This document shows, piece after piece, positions 35,289 through 44,742 of a DNA stretch of 64,000 nucleotides. Below the pieces are notes generated by a model that had not been told where the DNA came from, searched no databases, and was given only the letters and a program-made list of their open reading frames with translations. Position 1 is the stretch's first letter; each line of letters begins with the position of its first letter. The position numbers and the translations under genes are program-made. The stretch is from Bog-473 sp963777485 (lineage in GTDB: Bacteria; Actinomycetota; Acidimicrobiia; Acidimicrobiales; RAAP-2), in assembly GCA_963777485.1 (NCBI GenBank), contig CAVZQP010000001.1, forward strand, positions 496,001 through 560,000. The letters run 5' to 3'.

Positions 35289-36001
35289 GCCACCGCTCCG
35301 CTCGATACGAGCTCGGCCGCCCGGTAGCGGCCGCTCGGGCGGCCACTGTCGATCAGCTCGAGGAAGGCGGGTACGACGGTGGACGGTTCGGGCCGGTCCG
35401 AGATGTCCTCGCCCGGGAACGCCGCTTGGTGCATCACCGTGCGCAGGTCGCCCGGGTCCACCGACCACACGGTGAGCGACGGGAACTCGACGGCGAGCAC
35501 CGCGCCGAGATGCTCGAGCGCCGCCTTGCCCGCACCGTAGCCACCCCAACCTTCGTACGCCTCGACGCCGGCGTCGGAGGTGATGTCGATGAGGCGCGGA
35601 CGTGGGGAGTCGAGCAGGAACGGCAGCGCGTCCTGCACCAGGCCGAGTGGTGCGACCACGTTCACCTCGAACGCAACGCGGAGTTCGTCGAGTGGGTAGT
35701 CCGCAAGCGAAGGAAGCGGCGACGTCCCCAACGTGCCGGCATTGTTGACGACCAGATCGAGGCCGCCAAGCTCGACCGCCGCATCGGTCAGGGCGCGGCG
35801 GTGGCCAGCGTCGGTGATGTCGCCCGCGACCGCCACCATATGGGCGCCGTCAGCGGCGAGAGCGCGGAGGTGGTCGGCGGCGGTATCGAGCGTCGTCCGG
35901 TCCCGGCCGTCGATCACCACCGACCAGCCGGATGCGGCCAGTCCGCTCGCTAGCGCTTCCCCGAGTCCCCGGGATGCCCCTGTGACGATCGCCACGCTCA
36001 T
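35285..36001 (-). CDS. Short-chain dehydrogenase/reductase
   Basis: A 238-residue classical SDR: cofactor motif TGASRGLGEAL (residues 7-17), NNAG at about 88-91, Ser in ITSDAG and YGAGK as the catalytic Tyr-Lys pair. An acidic residue after the second strand would distinguish NAD from NADP; the GRDRTT stretch favours NADP. It is the first gene of the operon with the QueA-like protein and the SufR-like regulator, coupled by a 4-bp overlap, so a shared substrate or pathway is likely. The AT-rich promoter lies just upstream. Confidence 0.85.
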   Translation of the reverse strand: MSVAIVTGASRGLGEALASGLAASGWSVVIDGRDRTTLDTAADHLRALAADGAHMVAVAGDITDAGHRRALTDAAVELGGLDLVVNNAGTLGTSPLPSLADYPLDELRVAFEVNVVAPLGLVQDALPFLLDSPRPRLIDITSDAGVEAYEGWGGYGAGKAALEHLGAVLAVEFPSLTVWSVDPGDLRTVMHQAAFPGEDISDRPEPSTVVPAFLELIDSGRPSGRYRAAELVSSGAVA

Positions 36002-36017
36002 GGCTGGCCACCCTTCC

Positions 36018-36069
36018 GAGCGGAGGTTCCGCTCCTCTGGGTGAATATAACAAGGCTTATCTTGTTTTA
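36018..36069 (-). promoter_or_regulatory. Promoter, operator-like dyad and leader hairpin of the SDR/QueA-like operon
   Basis: An unusually AT-rich stretch. On the minus strand TATATT (36049-36044) is a good -10. AACAAG-N6-CTTGTT (36049-36066) is a perfect dyad covering the -10/-35 spacer, as a repressor site would. A perfect hairpin GAGCGGA-GGT-TCCGCTC (36018-36034) lies in the leader ahead of the ATG. The SufR-like protein of the same operon is the obvious candidate for the dyad. Confidence 0.55.
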
Positions 36070-36107
36070 TTTCTGTCGGCGGCTCCGTACTTCCGCCGGA
36101 CCGCCGC

Positions 36108-39100
36108 TCAGGAGGAGGCCACCGTGATCTCCCAGTTCAGCGGATAGCTGTTCCGCAATCCTGGCCCGGGGAGCACGACACCCTTGCCGCTGGCCTCGTT
36201 GGCGTTCACCTGGCCGACGGTCACTGTCGTGGGCGTGGTGAAGCTGACGCCGAGACCAGGATCGTTGACGGAGAAGGTGCCGGCGCAGATGCCGAAGACG
36301 CAAGACGCGTTGATGGTCACGACGGCCTGTTGCCCACTCGAGTCGACGAGGACGACGGTGCCCGAGACGGTCGAGGCGAACTGACCTTGGGTGATCGTGA
36401 TGGCACCCGAGGCCACGGTGCCCGAAATGGCATAGGGCGACGCACCGCCGACGCTGAGCGACAATGTCTCGGCCGGCAGGACGCTGGCGAAGGCGGTGCC
36501 GGTCAGTTGTGCGAGCGTCGGGCTACTCGAGGTGCTGAACGTCAACGTCAGGCAGTGAGTGAAACGGTTGTACACGGACGGCGTGACGACTTGCCACGCC
36601 CCAGCCCCTCCGTTGGCCGCTGGATTCCACCATTGCAGGCTGGTGGCCCCGGCCAGCGCGCAGTCCACGACGGTGATGCTGGTGAACGTGTTCAACGAGG
36701 ACAACGCGAGGTCGAATGAGTTTGACGACGCGCGGAACGGCACGCCGGCGCTCGGCGCGCTGGCGTACTGGCCGACGGTCAGGCCGCCCGTGCCGTGAGC
36801 GGTGACGGTGATCGACCCCGCCGCCGACGAGCTCGTCGCGTTGGCGGTGCCGGCGGGGTTCGTGTTCGACGCACTCACGCAGCTGCTGGGGGGTGGCAGG
36901 CTCGGAGCAGAACCCGTCCCGCCACAGGGTGGTGGCGTGGTGCTGCGAGCCGCGACGGGGAGCGTCAGCGTCTTGGTCGCAGTCGTCGCCGGGTATTCGG
37001 AGTCCGTGACCTTGACGGTGAACGTGCTCGTGCTGGCGGTGACGGACGTGGTCCCCGTAATGAAGCCATTGGAGCCGAGAGAGAGACCTGACGGGAGGCT
37101 TCCCGATACCAGGGACCAGGTGTAGGGCGACTGCCCGTTGCTCGCCGCCAGAGCGGTGCTGTACCACGCTCCCGGCGTTGCCTGCGGCAGCGTCGTCGTC
37201 GAGATCGTCACCGGAGGCGGCGGCGGGGGGGGCGGCGGTGGGGTGCCGTAGGCAACGACGGTCGTAGGTCCGCCGCCGGCGCCGAAGAAACCTGAAGTCC
37301 CGGGATAGCCGGAGATGGTTCCGACCAGGGCATGGGTCGACGCGCTGTAGACGCCGACGTCAGAGTCTAGATACAAAGACAGGTAGACGAGAGTCCCGCT
37401 GGGGTTCGTCGCAACGTTGACCACTCCACAACCCCTCGTGCAAGTTGGCGTGGCCACGGTCGTGACCGCGTGGGTCGTGAGGTTGACGATCCCGAGGAAC
37501 TGTGGCCCCGGTCCCGAGGACGTCTCACCCTGGTTGGCTACGAAGAGTTGTGTCCCGTCAGGCGATGCCGCGACTGCCACGGGTCCGTTCATTCCAGTGA
37601 ACGTGTTGACGATGGCAGCGGAGATCGTGGTCATAACTATCACCGTGCCGCCGCCGGCGGAGGTCCGGTGCCCGCCATTCGTGGCGTACGCGTACGCTCC
37701 GTTCGGCGAGAAGGTGACCCCGTCTGCGCCAGGGTCGGTCACGAAGCCCATCGACTTGGTGGTGTACGGCGAGCCGGCGGGCAGGCTCATGAACTCCACG
37801 CCATTCTGCCCCGTCACTGCGGCCTCGTTCCCCGTCGCGTTGATCGCGAGCCCGTGGGGTACGCCGTTGGCGGGGCCGGGCACCGGGAGGCTCAGTGTGG
37901 GAATTGCGTTCGGTGCGGTCGGAACTACCAGGACCACGGTGGCGGCCGATGCTTCCATCAAGACGTATACGTAGGCGCCGCTTGGTGACATCTTGAGGTC
38001 GATCCCAGCGCCCGAGATCGGCAGCGTTTCACTCCGCATCACCGCTCCGGTGGCCGTGTTCATCTGCACGAGTGCGGTGCTGGTGAGTGTCCCCTCCATG
38101 AGCCACGCACTGGTCCCATCGGGGCTCACCGCCAGATAGTTGGTCGATCCGCAGAAGCAGGTACCTGGCATGGCGAGACCAACGGAGAATGTATTCACGA
38201 TCGCGCTCGTCGCGCTGTTCGCGATTACAAGATTCCCCCCGTTCTCATCGTCCGAGTAGACAGGCGGTGCCACCACCTGGCTGAAGGCGCTCGATGTACC
38301 GCCGGCCGCGTAGATGCTGTTTCCCGAATAGGCCGCCGTGATGCTGTGAGTGCCGATAGCGGTGGCGGTGGCAAGCTGCGGCAACGTGATGCTCGCGAGC
38401 CCGGCGGAATTCACCGGGCTGGTGCCGAGCACGGTCGACCCGTCCGAGAAAGTCATGGTGCCCGAGAAATTGGACGCGCCGTTGCCGCTCCCCCCAATGA
38501 GGACCGACGCGGTCAACGTGACGTTGACACTGACGGTAGAGGGGTTCGCCGAGCTGGCGAGGGAGACCACCGTGGGTATTAGCGCACTGGTCTGTACGAC
38601 CTGGTTGATCGGACTCGAGAGCGCGCTGGCGGCGAAGTTCCCGTCGCCTCCGTAGGACGCCGTGATCGGGTGGGTCGCCACCGAGAGCGAGCTCGTCGAG
38701 AAGGTGGCCTGACCGGTCGAGACCGAACCGGTCCCGATCTGCCCGCCGCTGTCGAAGAACGTCACCGTGCCGGTCTCCCCCGAACCCGTGCTCGGCGTAA
38801 CGGTCGCCGTAAAGGTGACGGACTGGCCGGAGTTGGACGGATTGAGGGAGCTCTGCAAGCTGACGCTGGTGCTCGCCTTGTTGACCACCTGGCTCAGCGT
38901 GCTCGTCGTTGAGCTTCCGACGAAGTTGCCGTCACCCGTGTAGGACGCGGTGATGGGATGCGTCCCGACCGCAAGGGTGCTGGTGGTCAAGGTGGCCTGA
39001 CCGCCCGACACGATCCCGGTCCCGATCTGGCCGCCGTTGTCGAAGAAGGTCACCGTGCCGGCCTCGCCCGATCCGCTCGACGGCGTGATAGTGGCGGTGA

Positions 39101-42100
39101 ACGTGACCGATTGTCCGAACGTCGAGGGGTTCACCGAAGGGCCTACGACCAGATTGGTGGTCGCCTGGCCGACGGTCACGCTGGCCGACGTCGTCGAGGA
39201 GCTGGCGAGGAAGCCGGAGCTGCCGCTGTAGGAGGCCGAGATGGAATCGGCGCCCACCGGCAGCGAGGTCACCGGCAGGGTGGCGGTCTCCTCACCGGCG
39301 ACCAGCATGAGCGGAGCCGAGCCGAGGCTGGTGGTCCCGTTGTCGGTGAAGGTGACCGAGCCGGTTGGATTGCCCGAACCGGTTTTGGGCGACACCGTGG
39401 CTGTCAGGGTCACGCTCTGGCCATAGTTGGACGTGGGTGTTGAAGCCTGGACCGTGGTCGTGGTCGAGGTCTGTGCCAGGTTCTCGGTGTATTGGCCACT
39501 CGTCGCGCCGAGGTAGTTGGGGTCGCCGTTGTAGACAGCGGTGATCGTGTGGCTGGCGTTCGTGCCGTACGTCTGGGCGCAGGTCACCTGCAGCACCGGG
39601 CCCGCCGGGAGGGTGAGTCCCTGGCACGAGCCGATGGCGACGCCGCCGTCGCTGAATGACACGGTCCCTGTTGGCACGCCCGAACCAGGGCTGTTCACCG
39701 TCACCGTTGCCGTGTACGTGATGGTCTGGCCGACACTTCCAGGATTGTGGTCGGCGGTGATGCTGATCGACGTCGAGGCCTGGTCCACCTCCTGGATCAC
39801 GGCGCTGAACGACGAGCTGCCGACGAAATTGAGGTCACCCTCGTACACGGCTGTCACCGTGTGGTCACCCAATGCGAATGTGCTGGTCTGGAAGGTCGCC
39901 TGACCGCCAGACACGGTTCCGCTGCCGATCGTCAGGCCGCCGTCCGCGAAGTCCACCGTGCCCGTCTCGCCGGACGCCGAAGAGCTGAGCGTGGCGGTGA
40001 AGGTCACCGACTGGCCCACGACGGAAGCGTTGGCCGAACTCGCCAGGCTCAACGAGGTGGTGGCTTCGGCGACGGTGAGGGTTGCCGGACTCGACGACGT
40101 GCTGGTGGTGAAGGTGGTGTCACCGTTATAGGTCGCGGTGACCGAATGGAACCCGGCGCCGAGGTTGGAGATATCGAGGGTAGCGGTGGTCACCCCGGCC
40201 GTGGTCGAGACGCTGCCGGATCCGATGGTGGTCGAGCCGTTGTCGACGAACGTCACCGCCCCCGACGGGTTCACCGATGCGGTCTGCGACGGCGCGACGG
40301 TCGCAGTGAATGTGACGTCCTGGCCGTAGGTGGGGTTGGCTGTCGAGGCACCGACGGTGGTCTGCGTCGAGATCTGTTGCAACGTCTCGCCCAGTGAGCC
40401 ATGGCTCGAGGCGTCGTTGGTGTCGCCGCTGTAAGTCGCTTGGATGGAATGCGAAGCGTTGGAGCCGTAGGTCTCGCTGCAAGTGACCTGAAGTGGGGCG
40501 CTCGTCGGCAGGGGCAGGTTCTGGCACGTGCCGACGGGACTGCCGTTGTCCTTGAATGACACGTTGCCCGTAGGTGTCCCGGTGCCTGGGGACAAGACAC
40601 CGACCGTGGCGGTATAGGTCACCGGGGCCCCAATCGGGCCGGGATTCGCCGAACTGGTGACCGTGGTGGACGTGGCCGCCGGCTGCACGGTGACGGTGTC
40701 ATTGCCCGTATTGCCGCTGAAGTCCGTGTCACCTGCGTAGGTCGCCACAATGGTGTGTGAACCGATTTGTGCATACGTGACGCTGCATGTGACGAACGAC
40801 GGCCCCAGGGGGCCCATGACGAGGTGCTGGCATCCAGGGATAGGCGTCCCGTTGTCGGTGAGCGAGACGGCTCCTGTGGGCGTGCCCGCCCCGGGTGCGG
40901 TCGCTGTTGTCTGGACGGTATAGGTCTCCTGCTGGCCAGGGACGGGGCTCGTCGGGTTCGGGCTGACGGTCACGTTCGGCGGATCCTGGTTGATCGTCTG
41001 GGCGAGGGGCGCCGACGTGCTCGCGTCGAAGACCACGTCGCCGTTGTACGTGGCGGTAATCGAGTCCGCGCCGACCCTCAGGTTGGAGATCGTGAGGGTG
41101 GCGGTCGAGACGCCACCGGTCGTCGTCACCGGGGCGCTGCCGAGCAACGTGCCGTTCGAATAGAAGCTGACCGATCCGCTTGGGTTCGAGCCGGCAGACG
41201 GCGTGACCGTCGCAGTGAGTTGCACGCTCTGACCCCACACAGCAGGGTTGGACGAGCTGCCGACGGAGCTCGTCGTGGCGGTCGCAGGAGCGCCGCCGAC
41301 CAGTCCGACCTCGTTGTTGTGGCTGTAGTCCGCCGTGGCGTTGTGGTCGACCGTGGAGAACGTGCTGCTGTAGGCGTTGGCGCCGCCGGTCCACACGAAA
41401 TACTCGGTACCGCTCGGTGGCGTGAACCCGCCGTCAAATACGGGATCGGCGGCCCCTCCGAGCACCAGCGTGCCATTCGTGATGCGGCCGTAGTTCGCCA
41501 ATGAGCTCGGTAGGCCGTCGACGCCGAAAGCGAGGGTGCCATCGGACTTGTTAATCACGCTGGAGCCACCGCCGACGTTGACGAGTCCTCCAGGGGCGAT
41601 CCCTACGTTGCCGTCATTCGTCAAGCTCGAGGCGAACGAGTTGCCGATCGTCAATGTGCCTTCGACGTCGAGCGTTCCCGTGGATCCGTTGTGGAACGTG
41701 GGAATGTTCATTGTGGAGCCGCTGACGTTCGCTGGAACGTCGAAGGTGCCAGCGTTGGTCAGCGTGATCCCCGTGCCGGTGAAGAGGCCCCCGTAGTCGA
41801 GGATGATCGCGCCGTTGTTGGTGAGCGACGTCGTGGGCTCGAGCGAAGCGCTCGACACCACGAGAAGCGTGTAGCCGGCCGGGACGTCGCCGGTCAGTTG
41901 GTTGGTACCCGAGCCGAGGACGATCTGGTCCTGGGACAAGGAAGCTGGACATCCTGGACCGGGCAGGGGAGCGGTTCCGAAGGTCAAGGTGTTCGTCGCG
42001 CCGTGGAGCTCGACCCCGGAGCCGCAGATGGTGCCGCCGTCGACGCTCAAGGTCCCGCCGTCGTGGAAGGAGTCGGCGGTCGTGTTGGAGTCGCTCAAGA

Positions 42101-44426
42101 GCCCGCTCTGTGTGAGTGAGGAGTTCCCGCTCATGACGACGGTGCCGGCGCTGCCGACGGTCCAGGTGCCCTGGTTGGTGACGGTCGATCCGAAGGAGTT
42201 GCCGATCGTGAGTGTCCCTTCCACGCTGAGGGTGCCGCTCGGTCCGTTGACGAAGCCGATGGCGTTGATCTCCGAGCCGTTGGCGTTGGTGGGCACGTCG
42301 AAGGTGCCGTCGTTGGTGAAGGTCGTGCTCGCCGTGGACTGGAGCACAGAGCCGTAGTCGAGCGAGATCGCCCCGCGGCTGGTCAGCGTGGCGATGGGCT
42401 GAAGGGTTGACGAGCCGATCACGGTCAGGCTGTACGCGGCCGGGACGTCGCCGGTCAGCTGGTTCGTGCCCGAGCCGAGGACGATCTGGTCGAGCGCCTG
42501 GCCCACGCCACAGGCCGGCCCCGCCGGCGGGCTCGATCCGAACGTCAAGGTGTTGGTCGCGCCGTGGAGCTCGACCCCGGTGCCGCAGATGGTGCCGCCG
42601 TCGACGCTCAAGATCCCGCCGTCGTGGAAGGAGTCGGCGGTCGTGTTGGAGTCGCTCAGCAGCGCGCTCGAGCCGCTCTGGGTGAGCGAGGAGCTCCCGC
42701 CCATGACGACAGTGCCGGCGCTGCCGACGGTCCAGGTGCCCTGGTTGGTGACGGTCGATCCGAAGGAGTTGCCGATCGTGAGTGTCCCTTCCACGCTGAG
42801 GGTGCCGCTCGGTCCGTTGACGAAGCCGATGGCGTTGATCTCCGAGCCGTTGGCGTTGGTGGGCACGTCGAAGGTGCCGTCGTTGGTGAAGGTCGTGCTC
42901 GCCGTGGACTGGAGCACAGAGCCGTAGTCGAGCGAGATCGCCCCGCGGCTGGTCAGCGTGGCGATGGGCTGAAGGGTTGACGAGCCGATCACGGTCAGGC
43001 TGTACGCGGCCGGGACGTCGCCGGTCAGCTGGTTCGTGCCCGAGCCGAGGACGATCTGGTCGAGCGCCTGGCCCACGCCACAGGCCGGCCCCGCCGGCGG
43101 GCTCGATCCGAACGTCAAGGTGTTGGTCGCGCCGTGGAGCTCGACCCCGGTGCCGCAGATGGTGCCGCCGTCGACGCTCAAGATCCCGCCGTCGTGGAAG
43201 GAGTCGGCGGTCGTGTTGGAGTCGCTCAAGAGCCCGCTCTGTGTGAGTGAGGAGTTCCCGCTCATGACGACGGTGCCGGCGCTGCCGACGGTCCAGGTGC
43301 CCTGGTTGGTGACGGTCGATCCGAAGGAGTTGCCGATCGTGAGTGTCCCTTCCACGCTGAGGGTGCCGCTCGGTCCGTTGACGAAGCCGATGGCGTTGAT
43401 CTCCGAGCCGTTGGCGTTGGTGGGCACGTCGAAGGTGCCGTCGTTGGTGAAGGTCGTGCTCGCCGTGGACTGGAGCACAGAGCCGTAGTCGAGCGAGATC
43501 GCCCCGCGGCTGGTCAGCGTGGCGATGGGCTGAAGGGTTGACGAGCCGATCACGGTCAGGCTGTACGCGGCCGGGACGTCGCCGGTCAGCTGGTTCGTGC
43601 CCGAGCCGAGGACGATCTGGTCGAGCGCCTGGCCCACGCCACAGGCCGGCCCCGCCGGCGGGCTCGATCCGAACGTCAAGGTGTTGGTCGCGCCGTGGAG
43701 CTCGACCCCGGTGCCGCAGATGGTGCCGCCGTCGACGCTCAAGATCCCGCCGTCGTGGAAGGAGTCGGCGGTCGTGTTGGAGTCGCTCAGCAGCGCGCTC
43801 GAGCCGCTCTGGGTGAGCGAGGAGCTCCCGCCCATGACGACAGTGCCGGCGCTGCCGACGGTCCAGGTGCCCTGGTTGGAGACGGGCGTCGCCGTGCTGT
43901 TGCCGATGGTGGTGACGCCGTCGGTGGTCATGGTGCCCGTGTTGAGCATCGAGCCGTTCAGGACGAGGCCGGCATTCCCACTTCCCGACGGTCCCGCGGT
44001 GAGGGTGCCGTCGTTCTCGGCGCCGCCGCTCACGGAGAGCTGGGCCGGCGTCGTACCTCCGCTGGCTCCGACGGTCAGCGTGCTTCCCGACGAGACGGTC
44101 AACTCACTGACGGAGAACGAGGCGTTGGGGATGACGACGGTGGCGCTCCCGCCGATGCACGCGTCGGAACTTGAATTCGGAACGCCTGCGCTCCAGTTCG
44201 TCGCGGTGTTCCAATCAGTCGTCCCCGCGGTGCCGGTCCAGTTGTCGTTGCACGTGAGTGCGGCTGCGGCAGGCGGCGCGCTCTCGACAAGGGTTACCCC
44301 GACGCCGAGCACGGTGATCGTGCCGGTGACGACGATGACGCTGGCCGCACCGGCTGCCAGCTTTCTGACCAACCGACGGCCGGAGCCGCGCTCGGAGAGG
44401 CGCAAACGAAGTCCGCGAGTTTCCAC
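36108..44426 (-). CDS. Giant secreted Ig-repeat surface protein (2,772 aa)
   Basis: The start is GTG 44426. An Arg-rich signal segment with a long hydrophobic stretch ends near residue 58. Residues 58-180 form a module, CNDNWTGTAGTTDWNTATNWSAG...DACIGG, also found in the next gene. Residues about 182-850 are four copies of a roughly 190-residue beta-helix-like repeat (GTLTIGNSFGSTVTNQGTWTVG...). Ten bacterial Ig-like domains follow (about 1,045-2,050; pattern NPSxxGQSVTFTATVTPSxGSGxxTGxVTFxDNG), then a YncE-like propeller (VSPDGTSAWL, FSPNGAYAYATNGG), a ten-proline linker near 2,400, a putative-Ig domain and a C-terminal beta-rich tail. It is probably an adhesin or a wall-associated scaffold. 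No LPxTG or other anchor was found, so attachment is unclear. Confidence 0.88.
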   Translation of the reverse strand: METRGLRLRLSERGSGRRLVRKLAAGAASVIVVTGTITVLGVGVTLVESAPPAAAALTCNDNWTGTAGTTDWNTATNWSAGVPNSSSDACIGGSATVVIPNASFSVSELTVSSGSTLTVGASGGTTPAQLSVSGGAENDGTLTAGPSGSGNAGLVLNGSMLNTGTMTTDGVTTIGNSTATPVSNQGTWTVGSAGTVVMGGSSSLTQSGSSALLSDSNTTADSFHDGGILSVDGGTICGTGVELHGATNTLTFGSSPPAGPACGVGQALDQIVLGSGTNQLTGDVPAAYSLTVIGSSTLQPIATLTSRGAISLDYGSVLQSTASTTFTNDGTFDVPTNANGSEINAIGFVNGPSGTLSVEGTLTIGNSFGSTVTNQGTWTVGSAGTVVMSGNSSLTQSGLLSDSNTTADSFHDGGILSVDGGTICGTGVELHGATNTLTFGSSPPAGPACGVGQALDQIVLGSGTNQLTGDVPAAYSLTVIGSSTLQPIATLTSRGAISLDYGSVLQSTASTTFTNDGTFDVPTNANGSEINAIGFVNGPSGTLSVEGTLTIGNSFGSTVTNQGTWTVGSAGTVVMGGSSSLTQSGSSALLSDSNTTADSFHDGGILSVDGGTICGTGVELHGATNTLTFGSSPPAGPACGVGQALDQIVLGSGTNQLTGDVPAAYSLTVIGSSTLQPIATLTSRGAISLDYGSVLQSTASTTFTNDGTFDVPTNANGSEINAIGFVNGPSGTLSVEGTLTIGNSFGSTVTNQGTWTVGSAGTVVMSGNSSLTQSGLLSDSNTTADSFHDGGTLSVDGGTICGSGVELHGATNTLTFGTAPLPGPGCPASLSQDQIVLGSGTNQLTGDVPAGYTLLVVSSASLEPTTSLTNNGAIILDYGGLFTGTGITLTNAGTFDVPANVSGSTMNIPTFHNGSTGTLDVEGTLTIGNSFASSLTNDGNVGIAPGGLVNVGGGSSVINKSDGTLAFGVDGLPSSLANYGRITNGTLVLGGAADPVFDGGFTPPSGTEYFVWTGGANAYSSTFSTVDHNATADYSHNNEVGLVGGAPATATTSSVGSSSNPAVWGQSVQLTATVTPSAGSNPSGSVSFYSNGTLLGSAPVTTTGGVSTATLTISNLRVGADSITATYNGDVVFDASTSAPLAQTINQDPPNVTVSPNPTSPVPGQQETYTVQTTATAPGAGTPTGAVSLTDNGTPIPGCQHLVMGPLGPSFVTCSVTYAQIGSHTIVATYAGDTDFSGNTGNDTVTVQPAATSTTVTSSANPGPIGAPVTYTATVGVLSPGTGTPTGNVSFKDNGSPVGTCQNLPLPTSAPLQVTCSETYGSNASHSIQATYSGDTNDASSHGSLGETLQQISTQTTVGASTANPTYGQDVTFTATVAPSQTASVNPSGAVTFVDNGSTTIGSGSVSTTAGVTTATLDISNLGAGFHSVTATYNGDTTFTTSTSSSPATLTVAEATTSLSLASSANASVVGQSVTFTATLSSSASGETGTVDFADGGLTIGSGTVSGGQATFQTSTFALGDHTVTAVYEGDLNFVGSSSFSAVIQEVDQASTSISITADHNPGSVGQTITYTATVTVNSPGSGVPTGTVSFSDGGVAIGSCQGLTLPAGPVLQVTCAQTYGTNASHTITAVYNGDPNYLGATSGQYTENLAQTSTTTTVQASTPTSNYGQSVTLTATVSPKTGSGNPTGSVTFTDNGTTSLGSAPLMLVAGEETATLPVTSLPVGADSISASYSGSSGFLASSSTTSASVTVGQATTNLVVGPSVNPSTFGQSVTFTATITPSSGSGEAGTVTFFDNGGQIGTGIVSGGQATLTTSTLAVGTHPITASYTGDGNFVGSSTTSTLSQVVNKASTSVSLQSSLNPSNSGQSVTFTATVTPSTGSGETGTVTFFDSGGQIGTGSVSTGQATFSTSSLSVATHPITASYGGDGNFAASALSSPINQVVQTSALIPTVVSLASSANPSTVSVNVTLTASVLIGGSGNGASNFSGTMTFSDGSTVLGTSPVNSAGLASITLPQLATATAIGTHSITAAYSGNSIYAAGGTSSAFSQVVAPPVYSDDENGGNLVIANSATSAIVNTFSVGLAMPGTCFCGSTNYLAVSPDGTSAWLMEGTLTSTALVQMNTATGAVMRSETLPISGAGIDLKMSPSGAYVYVLMEASAATVVLVVPTAPNAIPTLSLPVPGPANGVPHGLAINATGNEAAVTGQNGVEFMSLPAGSPYTTKSMGFVTDPGADGVTFSPNGAYAYATNGGHRTSAGGGTVIVMTTISAAIVNTFTGMNGPVAVAASPDGTQLFVANQGETSSGPGPQFLGIVNLTTHAVTTVATPTCTRGCGVVNVATNPSGTLVYLSLYLDSDVGVYSASTHALVGTISGYPGTSGFFGAGGGPTTVVAYGTPPPPPPPPPPVTISTTTLPQATPGAWYSTALAASNGQSPYTWSLVSGSLPSGLSLGSNGFITGTTSVTASTSTFTVKVTDSEYPATTATKTLTLPVAARSTTPPPCGGTGSAPSLPPPSSCVSASNTNPAGTANATSSSAAGSITVTAHGTGGLTVGQYASAPSAGVPFRASSNSFDLALSSLNTFTSITVVDCALAGATSLQWWNPAANGGAGAWQVVTPSVYNRFTHCLTLTFSTSSSPTLAQLTGTAFASVLPAETLSLSVGGASPYAISGTVASGAITITQGQFASTVSGTVVLVDSSGQQAVVTINASCVFGICAGTFSVNDPGLGVSFTTPTTVTVGQVNANEASGKGVVLPGPGLRNSYPLNWEITVASS
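42130..43830 (-). repeat. Near-identical long tandem repeats in the giant surface gene
   Basis: Three consecutive units begin at 42130, 42700 and 43261 and are 570, 561 and 570 bp long. Short-unit and long-unit variants (LTQSGLLSDS versus LTQSGSSALLSDS) alternate, so the true period is 1,131 bp. By eye the units are almost identical outside the 9-bp difference. A fourth, diverged unit lies below 42130, down to about 41560. Such identity suggests recent unequal crossing-over and makes the assembly of this stretch uncertain. Confidence 0.85.
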
Positions 44427-44742
44427 CTATGTTCCCCCAGTGCTCTGGCGGCCGGACTCCTAATCGCCAAACCCATCCGCACCGCGCCACTTGGATTTCG
44501 CCCGTCACGCTACGCCCCGTCGTGCCTGAAAAAAAGGGGGGTAGTACGAAGATGGGACCAGTAAAAATACGGAGAATCAAACCAATTCGGTGATGTTGCG
44601 CCGCGACTCAGCGGGAGGAATCGCGGTCGCCCAGACCTGGATTTCTCAACCGCATGACTCCGGCCAGCGGCCACCGCGTCGACAAGGCACCGAGCGAGGT
44701 CGAACCGAGAAACCGTGTCGCGCCTCGGACATGCGCTGCTGC
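44427..44742. other. Intergenic region with a homopolymer run
   Basis: A 316-bp gap between the two surface-protein genes. No gene is seen. It is locally AT-rich around 44560-44590 and contains seven A then six G on the plus strand (44529-44541), that is CCCCCCTTTTTTT in the sense of the giant gene and about 105 bp before its start. The run could mark the end of transcription of the upstream gene, or alter promoter strength by slippage. Confidence 0.45.
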
